Below are positions 1-8,082 of a stretch of 64,000 bases of DNA, one piece after another. The stretch covers positions 248,001 to 312,000 of the forward strand of contig NZ_FTNO01000003.1 in the NCBI RefSeq assembly GCF_900156425.1, read 5' to 3'. The notes beneath the pieces are model-generated. The model ran no database searches, was not told the origin of the DNA, and saw only the letters and a list, made by a program, of their open reading frames with translations. Both the position numbers and the translations under genes were made by a program. Numbering within the stretch: position 1 is the first letter of the stretch; every line of letters starts with the position of its first letter. Source of the DNA: Haladaptatus litoreus. Its GTDB lineage: Archaea > Halobacteriota > Halobacteria > Halobacteriales > Haladaptataceae.

Positions 1-17
1 CGCACCACGAACCGCCG

Positions 18-929
18 TCAGAACCACGCGAACACCCCCGCGATGACGTACGTGAGAAGGCTCGCCCGCCGAACGACACTCACTCCCTGTCTCACATCAG
101 CAGCGGTCGGAAGTTGTGCGCGGGGATTGAGCGTATAAACGCCCGGCTTTTCGAAACGGGTGTCGAGTGCCGCGGCAAGGGTCGCCATCGGCCACCCGGA
201 GTTCGGCGACGGGGGTTCGTGGGCCCACGAACGAGCATCCGAAAGAAAACCAGTTCCGAGACTGGCCACCGCGATGAATACGGCGCTGAGTCGTGCTGGA
301 ATCCACATCACCGCATCGTCGAGTCGCGCGCTCGCCCAACCGACAGGTTTCGAACGGTAGCCCAACATGGAGTCGAGCGTGTTGACTGCCTTTACCCACG
401 TCGCCGCAGCAGCGGCCAGTGGAAGTGAAATGGGTGCACAGATGGCGAAGGCGAACAGAGACGCCACGAGGCCATCGGCCAAATTCTCAGAGAGGCTTTC
501 AGCAACTGCGCTTCGAACTTCTCCCGGTGAGAGTGACGATGCGTCGCGCCCTGCAAGCGCTCGGACCTCCTTCCGAGCAGTCTCGATATTCGTCTCGGTC
601 AATTCCGACACGTCGGTCGCGGTTTCGAGAAGCATCCGCATGCTCGTCGTCGTGAACAGTACGATGCCAGCGAGAACGGCCGCAACGAGGGGATGCACTA
701 CGATGGCTATCTGAACGAGGACACCGACGCCGATGGCAGCTATTGCGGGCAGCCCCAATGCGATTAGGAGGCCGATCTGTCGAGGGGCCGACCACTCGCG
801 GTCAGTCACAGCAATAACTTTCCCGAACCAGACCACGGGATGAGCCCGCGTCGGTGGTTCCATGAAAAACCAATCTAACAAGAACGCAATCGCGACCGCG
901 AGGACGCCATAGAGAGTCATTCGGGGCAC
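18..929 (-). CDS. cbiB: Adenosylcobinamide-phosphate synthase CbiB
   Basis: Integral membrane enzyme of cobalamin assembly that attaches the aminopropanol arm to the corrin ring. The 303 residues match the usual family length. A first membrane segment is followed by DWFFMEPPTRAHPVVWFGK near residues 19-37, the N-terminal family signature (P-x-R-x-HPV-x-x-x-G). Long hydrophobic stretches follow at about 52-98 and 155-175, and the protein ends in a hydrophobic tail. The start is an ATG. The HAD gene upstream on the same strand ends 13 nt inside this gene, so the two are translationally coupled in one operon. The gene looks intact and its codon use is GC-rich compared with later parts of the window, which suggests it is resident core sequence. 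Confidence 0.93.
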   Translation of the reverse strand: MPRMTLYGVLAVAIAFLLDWFFMEPPTRAHPVVWFGKVIAVTDREWSAPRQIGLLIALGLPAIAAIGVGVLVQIAIVVHPLVAAVLAGIVLFTTTSMRMLLETATDVSELTETNIETARKEVRALAGRDASSLSPGEVRSAVAESLSENLADGLVASLFAFAICAPISLPLAAAAATWVKAVNTLDSMLGYRSKPVGWASARLDDAVMWIPARLSAVFIAVASLGTGFLSDARSWAHEPPSPNSGWPMATLAAALDTRFEKPGVYTLNPRAQLPTAADVRQGVSVVRRASLLTYVIAGVFAWF

Positions 930-1540
930 TCCATTTCCACCGAAATGTCGCTCAGCGTGACGTCGTCGAGTAGAATCGCGGTGGCTCCCGCGTCGGTTGC
1001 TCCTCCATCCGTTTCTGGATCGTCACCGATGTGAGTGAGGTCGGAAAGTGGAACCCCGAGACGAACAGAGATTTCGCGAAACGCACGTGCATCCGGTTTC
1101 CGCCATCCACACTCGACGCTACTGACGACCGAATCGAAAACGTCCGGGTTAAGATTGGACTGAGAGAGGGTATGTTGGACGAGTCCCGGGACGCTACAGT
1201 TCGAGAGAATTCCGATTGGTTCACATTTTTTTGCGACGGTAACAGCGGCTTGTGCCCCTTCTCGTGTGCAAATCGGTGCTTTGAACGCATCAAGGAGTGC
1301 TGCTCGAACGACCGAACGTGAGACGTCTCTGTCACGACTCTCCAGTCCCGCTTTCACGTGGTCGACGAGCGAGAGTTCTGCACCCGGGGGGACATCGAGA
1401 TGAGGTGTTGTATAGACATGCTTCCAGTTAGACGGGACGGAAACATCTCGCTCGGAGAGTGCAGTCGCAACAGCCCGTGCAGGGTCATCTGGCGGTGCGA
1501 CTTCGACGAGCGTCCCGAAGAGGTCGAACGAAACTGCCAC
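917..1540 (-). CDS. HAD-superfamily hydrolase linked to cobalamin synthesis
   Basis: Haloacid-dehalogenase-fold phosphatase. Motif I is SFDLFGTL at the very N-terminus, motif II is ILSNCS, the motif III lysine is in GWRKPDARAF, and motif IV is HIGDDPETD. I place the start at GTG 1540, which gives VAVSFDLFGTLVE as N-terminus and 207 residues, a normal HAD length. The open frame extends to 1756, but those extra 72 residues show no family similarity. The gene overlaps cbiB by 13 nt, so it probably acts in or near cobalamin synthesis, perhaps removing a phosphate from an intermediate. The substrate cannot be read from sequence. Confidence 0.85.
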   Translation of the reverse strand: MAVSFDLFGTLVEVAPPDDPARAVATALSERDVSVPSNWKHVYTTPHLDVPPGAELSLVDHVKAGLESRDRDVSRSVVRAALLDAFKAPICTREGAQAAVTVAKKCEPIGILSNCSVPGLVQHTLSQSNLNPDVFDSVVSSVECGWRKPDARAFREISVRLGVPLSDLTHIGDDPETDGGATDAGATAILLDDVTLSDISVEMECPE

Positions 1541-1717
1541 AACTGCACGATATGTAGACCATCTATTTGAATGCGGAGGAACTCCCGTGTCTAAAGGCGC
1601 CTCGATCGGTTGTCCCCGGCGCCGATTTGCAGAGAGTCGCCACGATGACCGTACTGCGTGGCGAGCCGAGATAATCACGGATTTTATTAGCGACGCATCG
1701 AAGCGAGTAAGGGGTGA

Positions 1718-2085
1718 TTGGTCGTGACGTTGTATCCGGATCCGTATCCCGGACACCTTCGGGAACGTACCGGACTTGAACCACGAAAGCTCGCCCCGTA
1801 TGTCGATGGATTCCTCGTGCCGCTCTGCAGTATCAGTTACGAAACGACCTACTGGGTTGAATCATTAGCTCGGGGTTCGCGACTGAGCTCGAGAGTGTGA
1901 ACGTCCCGATCATAATCCAGTTGTCAGGATCTAAAGCCGAAGTGAATCGGCTCGTCGACGTGACACGGCAGGTCGAACCGTACGCGGATGCTATTATTTT
2001 TGGAACATCCAACGGCGACACAGACGTCGTTCGAGAAGTTATTGAACGCCGTGAGAAAACGGCCGCGTCAGTATCGGTTACATAA
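1718..2085 (+). pseudogene. Conserved haloarchaeal protein of unknown function, frameshifted
   Basis: Two reading frames join into one plausible protein. The first (from GTG 1718) reads through LYPDPYPGHLRERTGL to ESLARG. The second continues in another frame as FATELESVNVPIIIQLSGSK and ends at 2085 after about 122 residues in total. Near 1874-1876 the run cggggttcgc is one base short of keeping the frame, so a one-base deletion explains the break. The second part has the look of a TIM-barrel-like or nucleotide-fold strand-helix alternation (IIIQLSGS, ADAIIFGTS). I do not recognise a function. A sequencing error is the main alternative. Confidence 0.6.
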
Positions 2086-2198
2086 CCGTTATTAGCTACT
2101 TCAGTTCAATAAACCTAGTTTTGTTGTGTGGGGCGATTGTTTTAGTTCAGTAGCTCATCGAGTAAGGCGTAGTTAATTCTCCGAATCGGAACCGACAG

Positions 2199-2351
2199 TC
2201 AGAGCCGGAACCACGGCTGTCCTGACGACTCGCTCGAAACGCTTCTACTGAGACTGCGTTCGATCCCCGTGCGCCCACGTGTCCCTCCGATAACCAAATC
2301 GATGTCGTTGTCGTCAATATATGCATGGGTATCGGTGCGACAGCGACAGTG
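2199..2351 (-). pseudogene. C-terminal relic of a UspA-type universal stress protein
   Basis: Reading the minus strand gives IDDNDIDLVIGGTRGRTGIE followed by RSLSRSVSS and a stop at 2199. This matches the nucleotide-binding C-terminal motif of UspA proteins (D-x-D-L-I-V-x-G-x-x-G-x-x-G). A stop lies just upstream at about 2360 and no N-terminal half is present, so only about 50 residues of the usual 140 remain. The rest of 2086-2485 shows no other gene. Confidence 0.6.
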
Positions 2352-2485
2352 AATGTGTTACGGCTTTCGCGACTTGAACCTTGATTGCCACGGCGAAGTA
2401 CGACTCCGATTCAACCTTCCGAAAGTCACGATCCCGCGGTGAAAGCCATCAGATGAGGGAGGCAAAATACAAGCAGTGGTCTTTG

Positions 2486-2722
2486 CTATTCAGATCTGTA
2501 ATCAGTGAGTCGGAGTTTTCCCTCGACTTCGTAAACATGGCCCTTATCATATAACCGTTCGATGATATCTTCGGCAGCAGGCCGCTCGAGGTCTTCTTTC
2601 TCGGCCAGAACAGCATAGGCTTGCTCGTAGGTGAATTCGCCACCGGATGGGATTGTGTCCACAAGTGCCTCAAGCGCTTCTTGTGCAAGTGGGGTGAGTG
2701 GCGACGTCTCGTTTGGACCCAT
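2486..2722 (-). CDS. Small winged-helix-like protein, origin-linked module copy A
   Basis: A 78-residue acidic protein. The region FTYEQAYAVLAEK through DIIERLYDKGHVYEVEGKLR has a helix-helix-strand-strand pattern like a winged-helix domain, with the hairpin at GHVYEVEGKLRL. It is clearly homologous to the gene at 61528-61755: both contain SPLTPLAQ, LERP-AEDIIERLY-KGH and YEVEGKLRLTDY. The shared ATG in VRMxPN is taken as start; a GTG 24 nt further upstream is possible. The motif ggtttacctgt upstream is conserved in both copies and may be the promoter. It diverges from the MazE-like gene at 3051. The function is not known; a DNA-binding role is an inference from the fold pattern. Confidence 0.7.
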   Translation of the reverse strand: MGPNETSPLTPLAQEALEALVDTIPSGGEFTYEQAYAVLAEKEDLERPAAEDIIERLYDKGHVYEVEGKLRLTDYRSE

Positions 2723-3026
2723 TCGTACTACCAAATACGAGGACACGACAGGTAAACCCTCGGACAGAGTCCAGTCGTGACACTACCTAACTCATTATGA
2801 CAAGGGGAACGAGCAAACGACGTGGAAGGATGGGTTGGTCTGGGCACAAGAACCCACATCGTCTGCTGGGTTACGCTGACTGCACATGACGCTTCGTACC
2901 CGATGGATAAAGACGTCAGCCAACCAGAGCGGAAGTGAAACTGAAGACACGGAGGATTCACGGCCTCGATGCTTCTCACCAACAACGCCGAGCAGAGAGC
3001 GCGTTTGCCAGGGCAAATATTCTTAG
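2723..3026. other. Conserved divergent spacer of the origin-linked module, copy A
   Basis: About 300 bp between two divergent genes. It is similar along most of its length to 61756-62066, for example in gtggaagtgaaactgaagac-type and gcttctcaccaacaac stretches. Conservation outside the genes suggests a regulatory region, a small RNA or a very short gene. Minus-strand frames contain a shared SVSLPLWL peptide in both copies, but the frames diverge afterwards, so I do not call a gene. Confidence 0.5.
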
Positions 3027-3045
3027 GTTAGTATGCTATACTAAC
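3027..3045. promoter_or_regulatory. 19-bp palindrome, site 1 (upstream of MazE-like gene)
   Basis: GTTAGTATGCTATACTAAC; with flanking G/C the arms GGTTAGTAT and ATACTAACC are perfect around a 3-bp centre. It ends 5 nt before the ATG at 3051, where a repressor would block a short-leader or leaderless transcript. Sites of the same length occur at 3486, 7828, 35164, 62067 and 62527. Confidence 0.75.
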
Positions 3046-3050
3046 CAGCA

Positions 3051-3470
3051 ATGCCTAACACAATCAAGCAATCCGGCGATGGCCTCGCTCTCCAAGTCAC
3101 AAAGCCGGCCCGAGCAGCTGGACTCGTTGAAGAAATCGACGACGAAACCACCCGTCTTGCAGACATCCACGTGTTTGCATTCGACGGTCTCCTTCTCGTC
3201 GTCGATATCGACCGTATCGCCGACGAAAATATCGTGGAACTTGTAACGTCGGCCGCACTCGACACTGTCTCGATTCATCGAGTCGCAAACGCCTCGGTGC
3301 AAATCGCAGGTAATGGCTATCAAGTCCAACTGCCGGGTGCTGCAGATGCTAGATTTCACGCCGGTGATCGAGCGCCCTGCACACCAGCGCCAAATCTGCT
3401 CGTGATTGCAGCGGAGGGATCCGAGCGAGTCGCGGCGGATATGGCGACGATTCGGCGTGAGCAAGTGTGA
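3051..3470 (+). CDS. MazE/AbrB-like protein, origin-linked module copy A
   Basis: A 139-residue protein. The N-terminus NTIKQSGDGLALQVTKPARA resembles the swapped-hairpin DNA-binding segment of MazE/AbrB antitoxins (I-K-x-x-G-x-S-L-A-x-x-I-P). The remainder, with strand-rich FAFDGLLLVVDIDRI and the Ala/Pro-rich GDRAPCTPAPNLLVIAAE, is not a domain I recognise. The paralogue at 62091-62510 is the same length and differs at a limited number of positions. Palindromes lie directly before the start and 15 nt after the stop, so autoregulation by this protein is a reasonable inference. No toxin gene follows it. Confidence 0.7.
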   Translation: MPNTIKQSGDGLALQVTKPARAAGLVEEIDDETTRLADIHVFAFDGLLLVVDIDRIADENIVELVTSAALDTVSIHRVANASVQIAGNGYQVQLPGAADARFHAGDRAPCTPAPNLLVIAAEGSERVAADMATIRREQV

Positions 3471-3485
3471 AATCGTCCGCTCTCG

Positions 3486-3504
3486 GTTAGTATATAGAAC
3501 TAAC
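3486..3504. promoter_or_regulatory. 19-bp palindrome, site 2 (downstream of MazE-like gene)
   Basis: GTTAGTATATAGAACTAAC; outer arms GTTAGT/ACTAAC are perfect and the inner bases have drifted. Spacing is identical to site 1. The second module copy also has a downstream site in the same place. Confidence 0.65.
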
Positions 3505-3564
3505 GGGTAGACGGTTTCGGCCGGTCAATTGAATAGACAATGGTGACCGATCTCGGGAAAACAC

Positions 3565-4304
3565 CCCCACACCGGATTTCAAATGAATTCCGCTCCAAGG
3601 GAAGGGGAGGGTTCGAAGAATAGAGAAGGTGACGTGAGCACTCAAAGAAGAGATTCACGTGATAGGACGCCTATCTTCCACAAATTCCAAACAATTGAGT
3701 TCATTTGCAGTACAACCTCTCTATTCGCATTATTATATATATTACTATAACGGTAAAGTAGTAGTAGTAGTAAGAGTGCAAGAAACTCGATTTCCAAAGG
3801 TACAACTAATCTGAAGAATGGCCGATTCTACAAACGACCTATTTATATATTGAATGCTGAACCGCCATTGCGATTGTAGACACTCGTCCTTTCCATCGTG
3901 GCCCATCGAGTAACACCGTATTTCAGATGATTTTCCTACAACAGTGCTTCTACCGTCTGTTTAGCGCAGCTTCAGATAGTCCCGTCCTTTTTTCCATAGT
4001 CGTGTACCCGCCTGAATCGTGCCTGAATTCATTTGAAATTCGGTGTGGGGGTGTCGAGTATTCTCTCTCTTGTTATACCCTACCGAGAGTTCATTTGAAA
4101 TCCGGTGTGGGTGGGGGTTAGCCGACTTCCCTCACGCCATCTGTTTTCACAGGGAATTCATTTGAAGTCCGGTGTCAGACGAACGGGTGAAAATTTTTGT
4201 TCACTTCATAGGACTCCCAACAACAGCGACCTTTTTCGACACGAATCGATGCAACTGACGTGCCCGGGGAAAGAACTAAGGTGAATTCATTTGAAATCCG
4301 GTGT
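3565..4304. other. Replication origin 1 with ORB-like repeats and AT-rich unwinding region
   Basis: Five copies of TTCATTTGAAATCCGGTGT (small variations), most followed by a G-run: 3565-3590 (minus orientation, with a C-run at its outer edge), 4025-4051, 4087-4116, 4154-4175 and 4283-4304 (plus orientation). A half copy lies at 3696-3710. Between the inverted first copy and the others is a strongly AT-rich stretch, about 3660-3870, with tattatatatattactataa. Inverted origin recognition boxes with G-runs around an AT-rich element, next to an orc1/cdc6 gene, is the standard haloarchaeal origin layout. Confidence 0.85.
4283..4304 (+). promoter_or_regulatory. ORB repeat abutting the orc1 start codon
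   Basis: The last origin repeat ends at 4304 and the ATG of orc1 is 4305-4307. An in-frame GTG at 4260 would place the repeat inside the coding region, so the ATG is the better start. Initiator binding here would cover the transcription start region and could repress its own gene. Confidence 0.6.
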
Positions 4305-5684
4305 ATGGATTCAGGCACAGCACAGATAAAAACACTCGGCGAGTATGCAGCCGAGCATGGGGCTGTTGCCCATTCTCGCTCTCAGGCTCGCGATGATCCT
4401 CTTTCCGTACTTGACGAGGATGATCCTATTTTCGCCAACGAAGATTTACTTCGTATCGACCACATCCCCGAGCATGACAAAATCGTCGGTCGAAACGATC
4501 AGATTGAAACCGTCGCTCGTAGACTTAAGCCGACAATTACGGGTGGATCTGGAAAAGGAACACTCCTTCTTGGAAAGTCTGGTTCCGGAAAGACGCTCGT
4601 CACCCGATATGTGAGTCGAGAGGTCGAAGAACGCGGTGCAGAGAATGACACCCGAATCGGTCGAGCAATTATCGACTGTGCCCAACGCCGCTCGGAAGTT
4701 CAGACTGTCATTCATCTCTCGAAAAGTCTGAACGATCCACAGCAAACAGGAATCACGATTCCACACTCGGGAATCGCGACTGGAGCATACTACGACCGCT
4801 TGTGGAGGGTCATCGACAAACTATACGATGCGATCATTGTTGTCCTCGACGAGATCGATCGGCTTGCACCGCCAGATGATGCCCGGAACGTTCCTCCTGA
4901 AGAAGCGGACGACAGCAAACTACTCATGCAGCTTTCTCGAGCTGGAGAGGAGAACGACGTTGATGCGAGCATTACTGTCGTTGGCATCAGCAACGATCTC
5001 AAATACGGTGACCGATTGGACACCCGTGTCGAGAGTTCGTTTGCTCCCGATGAAATTGTCTTCCCTGCCTATGATGCAAATCAACTGGGAGATATTCTAG
5101 ATCGGCGTCGAGACGCCTATCACGAAGGCGTCCTTTCGGAGGACGTGATCCCGTTGTGTTCTGCATTTTCTGCCCAGGAGCACGGAGATGCACGACGTGC
5201 ACTCGACCTCTTTCGACTCGCTGGTGAAGTCGCTCGTGATGCCGATGGCGATCAGGTTCGTGAAGAACACGTCCGAGCTGCGAACGACGATGCTGAAGTC
5301 ACACGCGTACAGGATTTGATCAGGGGCTGTCCAACCCAGGCAAAGATCGCGATTGCTGCGCTTGCCGCCATGGATGAATTCACCAACCAATCCCATTTCA
5401 AGGCCACTGAGATGTACCAAGTCTACCGTGTATTTGCAGAGTCGATTGGCACGAACGTCCTTGGTCAGAAACGTATCACCGACCAACTCCGTGAGTATGA
5501 AACGTTAAAAATTATCGACATGACCCGAACGAGTGATGGATACCGTGAAGGAACGTATCTAGAGCTTTCTCTACTGGATGAAGCAAGCCTTCTGCTTCAG
5601 TCGATTGGACTTGATGATCAGTGCTCTCGAATCCCGATTGACACCCAAATGCGCCAGCAGATTGTTGGCCTCGTGGGACGCTAA
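4305..5684 (+). CDS. orc1: Orc1/Cdc6 replication initiator
   Basis: Origin-binding AAA+ ATPase of 459 residues. The N-terminal region is followed by DHIPEHDKIVGRNDQIETVA, the usual entry to the AAA+ domain. Walker A is GKSGSGKT (residues 90-97) and Walker B is VVLDEID (179-185). The arginine-rich lid region QEHGDARRALDLFRLAGEVA is near residue 300, and the C-terminal winged helix covers about residues 350-459. It lies directly downstream of its probable origin (3565-4304). The divergent N-terminus and the ORB type differ from a canonical chromosomal Orc1, which fits a plasmid-type initiator. The gene looks intact. Confidence 0.93.
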   Translation: MDSGTAQIKTLGEYAAEHGAVAHSRSQARDDPLSVLDEDDPIFANEDLLRIDHIPEHDKIVGRNDQIETVARRLKPTITGGSGKGTLLLGKSGSGKTLVTRYVSREVEERGAENDTRIGRAIIDCAQRRSEVQTVIHLSKSLNDPQQTGITIPHSGIATGAYYDRLWRVIDKLYDAIIVVLDEIDRLAPPDDARNVPPEEADDSKLLMQLSRAGEENDVDASITVVGISNDLKYGDRLDTRVESSFAPDEIVFPAYDANQLGDILDRRRDAYHEGVLSEDVIPLCSAFSAQEHGDARRALDLFRLAGEVARDADGDQVREEHVRAANDDAEVTRVQDLIRGCPTQAKIAIAALAAMDEFTNQSHFKATEMYQVYRVFAESIGTNVLGQKRITDQLREYETLKIIDMTRTSDGYREGTYLELSLLDEASLLLQSIGLDDQCSRIPIDTQMRQQIVGLVGR

Positions 5685-5832
5685 CTTTTTGTCCGTCACT
5701 ACTGCTTTCAGGTACTTTTTAGTCACACAATTTTCAGCTACAATGCATCGTTACAGCTTCGAATCTCACTAGAAGAAAATCAACACTCAGGACGAGGAGC
5801 AGTCTGATACCGTTCAATCGCGTTGGACTTCT

Positions 5833-6100
5833 CTACGCGAGCATAACCGTCTGCAACGTTTCTTCGGCCCGCAGTAACCCGTGTTCGTCGAGAAACGCTT
5901 GCCCTCATCATTGAGTCTGTAGAATTTGTATGGGAGATCATTCTGCCGTTGTTCGTCAGGGAGAAACACCTCCTCTACGATCCCCACATTGACGAGTTGC
6001 TGAAGGTGCTGGCGGATCGTCGTCTAGCTCTTGCTTGGATTCACGTAGTCTAGTTCTTTCAACGTTGGAAGCTGTGATGGGTGTCCGAGGACGACCTTTT
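5833..6100 (-). pseudogene. Dead HTH transcriptional regulator
   Basis: The minus strand reads GHPSQLPTLKELDYVNPSKS, then an in-frame TAG, then TTIRQHLQQLVNVGIVEEVF and PYKFYRLNDEGKRF, a one-base frameshift, and LDEHGLLRAEETLQTVMLA with a stop at 5833. This is a typical haloarchaeal winged-helix regulator: helix-turn-helix RQHLQQLVNVGIVE followed by a wing and C-terminal helix. A nonsense codon and a frameshift show it is not functional. The rest of 5685-6298 holds only the parA promoter region, with a TATA-like cttttatcc near 6257. Confidence 0.65.
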
Positions 6101-6298
6101 AAGCTGTGCCGAAACACTTCCCTAATGATCTGCTAATTCTCCTCTCTGGAATTGATTCTGATCGCAAGCGCAATGTGAGTTAGCGAGCCACTCGATTGCA
6201 GACGAATTCTCGTCGTCGTTCGAGTTCATTCAGGACACAAAGAATTTGTCTGACATACTTTTATCCCATCTTAGAAGGCATAACTAGAGTAGAGAAGT

Positions 6299-7072
6299 AT
6301 GACGACTAAGATCGCTGTGAGTAATCAAAAAGGCGGCGCTGGAAAAACGACGACGTCGATTAACGTCGCAGGAGCGCTCAACCAACTAGGATACAACGTT
6401 CTCTTGATCGATCTGGACCCACAGGGACATGCGACCGAAGGGGTCGGCTTAGAAGATGAATACGATGAAGACGTCATAAACTTCTATGATGTCTTACCTG
6501 ATTTAGACGTCATAGACGAAACCGCACAACTCATTTACGAGCACTCCGAGATGGATGTCATCCCCAGCCATCAGAATATGATTAACATTGAAGATGCGCT
6601 GGCTGGCGTACCAAATCGTGAAAACCGCCTTAGTATGGCGCTTGACAACCTCGACGAGTACGAGTATATCGTCATCGACTGTCCACCAAACTTGGGCGTC
6701 TTGACCGACAATGCGCTTCTCGCATGCGAAAATGTACTCATCCCGGCACAGGCGAAGACGACGAGCATCCGTGCGCTTGAATTGTTGTTCAAACAGATCA
6801 ACGCCCTCGAAGCCGCTTTTGGTACGGAGATCCAAGAAGTGGGGCTTGTCGCGAACGAAGTTGGGACAGACAACGAAGCAGACGAGATGATGGAGTGGTT
6901 CGAAGAAGTATTCGAGGAAAGAGCACCTGTGTGGGAGATACGAAAGCGAGTTGCACTACAGCGCGCGTGGAACACAGGGGTCTCGATTTTTGAACACGAA
7001 GAAGACTGCGACATGGAAAAGGTCTACCTGCAAATCGCTGAGTCGTTGGAGGGAATCGATGGCGAGAGATAA
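6299..7072 (+). CDS. parA: ParA/Soj-family partition ATPase
   Basis: Deviant-Walker ATPase of 257 residues that segregates replicons. Walker A is KGGAGKTTT near residues 11-19, with the signature lysine of the ParA/MinD family. Walker A' is in LLIDLDPQGHAT and Walker B is YIVIDCPPNLG. The C-terminal part, LVANEVGTDNEADEMMEWF followed by a helical tail, is typical of ParA. The downstream gene starts at 7059 inside this one, so they form a two-gene partition operon next to origin 1. Confidence 0.92.
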   Translation: MTTKIAVSNQKGGAGKTTTSINVAGALNQLGYNVLLIDLDPQGHATEGVGLEDEYDEDVINFYDVLPDLDVIDETAQLIYEHSEMDVIPSHQNMINIEDALAGVPNRENRLSMALDNLDEYEYIVIDCPPNLGVLTDNALLACENVLIPAQAKTTSIRALELLFKQINALEAAFGTEIQEVGLVANEVGTDNEADEMMEWFEEVFEERAPVWEIRKRVALQRAWNTGVSIFEHEEDCDMEKVYLQIAESLEGIDGER

Positions 7073-7478
7073 GACGAAGAACCGTGATCCATTCGGAAGT
7101 CGATATTCTCAGAACGAAGAGCCATCTGAGACAGAAACTCAAGATACTCCGTCTAAGACAGGTAAATCGGACAATTTCTCTGAGACTGGTAAGACTGACA
7201 CTCCGTCTAAGACTTCTAAGAAAGATAATCCAGAACAGACAGAGGAAAAAAAGAAGTCGTCTGTAAAGGATCGACCGTCAGTGCTGATGTATCTCCCCGA
7301 AGAGCAGCACACGGAGTTGGATATCCGATTTGATGAAATCAACGCGAGATACAAACGTGAACATGGTGAGCCACTTCAGAAAAATCGCGACTACTACCCG
7401 ATTCTCATAGAACTCGCGATGGAGAAGACCCAGGAGATGGACGAAGATGAATTGCTTAGTCGTCTGAATCAGTCCTAA
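7059..7478 (+). CDS. ParA-linked partition partner, probable ParB substitute
   Basis: 139 residues, with its ATG at 7059 overlapping the end of parA by 14 nt. The N-terminal half (to about residue 75) is polar and low-complexity, with imperfect repeats around TPSKTGK, FSETGKTD and TPSKTSKK. The C-terminal half, RPSVLMYLPEEQHTELDIRF to the end, is helical and could be a ribbon-helix-helix or dimerisation domain. It has no ParB motif. The position directly after parA, and the disordered arm plus folded domain, match adaptor proteins that join ParA to a centromere. That role is inferred. Confidence 0.7.
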   Translation: MARDKTKNRDPFGSRYSQNEEPSETETQDTPSKTGKSDNFSETGKTDTPSKTSKKDNPEQTEEKKKSSVKDRPSVLMYLPEEQHTELDIRFDEINARYKREHGEPLQKNRDYYPILIELAMEKTQEMDEDELLSRLNQS

Positions 7479-7800
7479 CTCTCTTAGAGAGATTCTCTAC
7501 TTGAGAGTTCATAGATTATTCAACCTATCGCGATAGAGAAGCCCTTCAATATTTCTAAGATAGTTATGACCGTAGAGACAGATTAGATCAAGCCTAGTAA
7601 GTGGAAGTAACCGGGAACAACGTTCTCTACACTGCACGGATGGATGTGTTCATAGCTGTCTAAGACGGATATGTTAGGAAAGCTGTCTGAACTACTGCCT
7701 CATGATTTCCAGTGGGTGAGTATTGATCTCAACATGGAATCCCGAGAGATCATCGCTATCATATCTATCTAAACTATCTAAGATATTGTGTTTCCTAATG
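7479..7800. other. Possible centromere: cluster of short palindromic repeats after parA operon
   Basis: This noncoding stretch is rich in short related motifs: ctctcttagagag (7482-7494), a CTCTAC/GTAGAG element repeated several times, and ctaagat-type words near 7554, 7666 and 7780. Related words (tagagtagagaag) occur just before parA at 6286-6298. Iterated sites on both sides of a parA operon are what a parS locus looks like, but the repeats are short and imperfect. Confidence 0.35.
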
Positions 7801-7827
7801 CTAATCTGCCGCAACCGACTAATTTCT

Positions 7828-7846
7828 GTTAGTATTATATGCTAAC
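7828..7846. promoter_or_regulatory. 19-bp palindrome, site 3 (downstream of parA operon)
   Basis: GTTAGTATTATATGCTAAC, with one mismatch between the arms and spacing identical to the other sites. It lies 350 bp after the parA operon and has no clear gene directly downstream. That argues against a simple promoter operator at this site and leaves a segregation or architectural site as a possibility. Confidence 0.65.
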
Positions 7847-8082
7847 CCCAATCGCAAAGCTGAGCGGAGATAGAATCGTTGAACACCACTGGCCTACCGG
7901 GTGACGTCGATCCGGCTGTCCCCCGCTGGATCCATACGCGAACTGTTCACCCTATCAAGTGAAAAAGCGACTCGTGGACGAGAAAAACAAAAAGAACTCG
8001 TGGCGTGTAGTGACGGCCGCCCGACGATGGGGACGAGTTCGCTACACGCCGGAAAGACGGTTCGGGCATCTTCTGGACGTGG

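Noticed and set aside
3051..3470. Type II toxin-antitoxin operon with the MazE-like gene as antitoxin
   Set aside because: No toxin-sized gene follows either copy and a palindrome lies directly after each stop; the divergent neighbour does not look like a MazF or PIN toxin.
5097..5486. Minus-strand open frame inside orc1
   Set aside because: Antisense shadow of a GC-biased gene; no family similarity.
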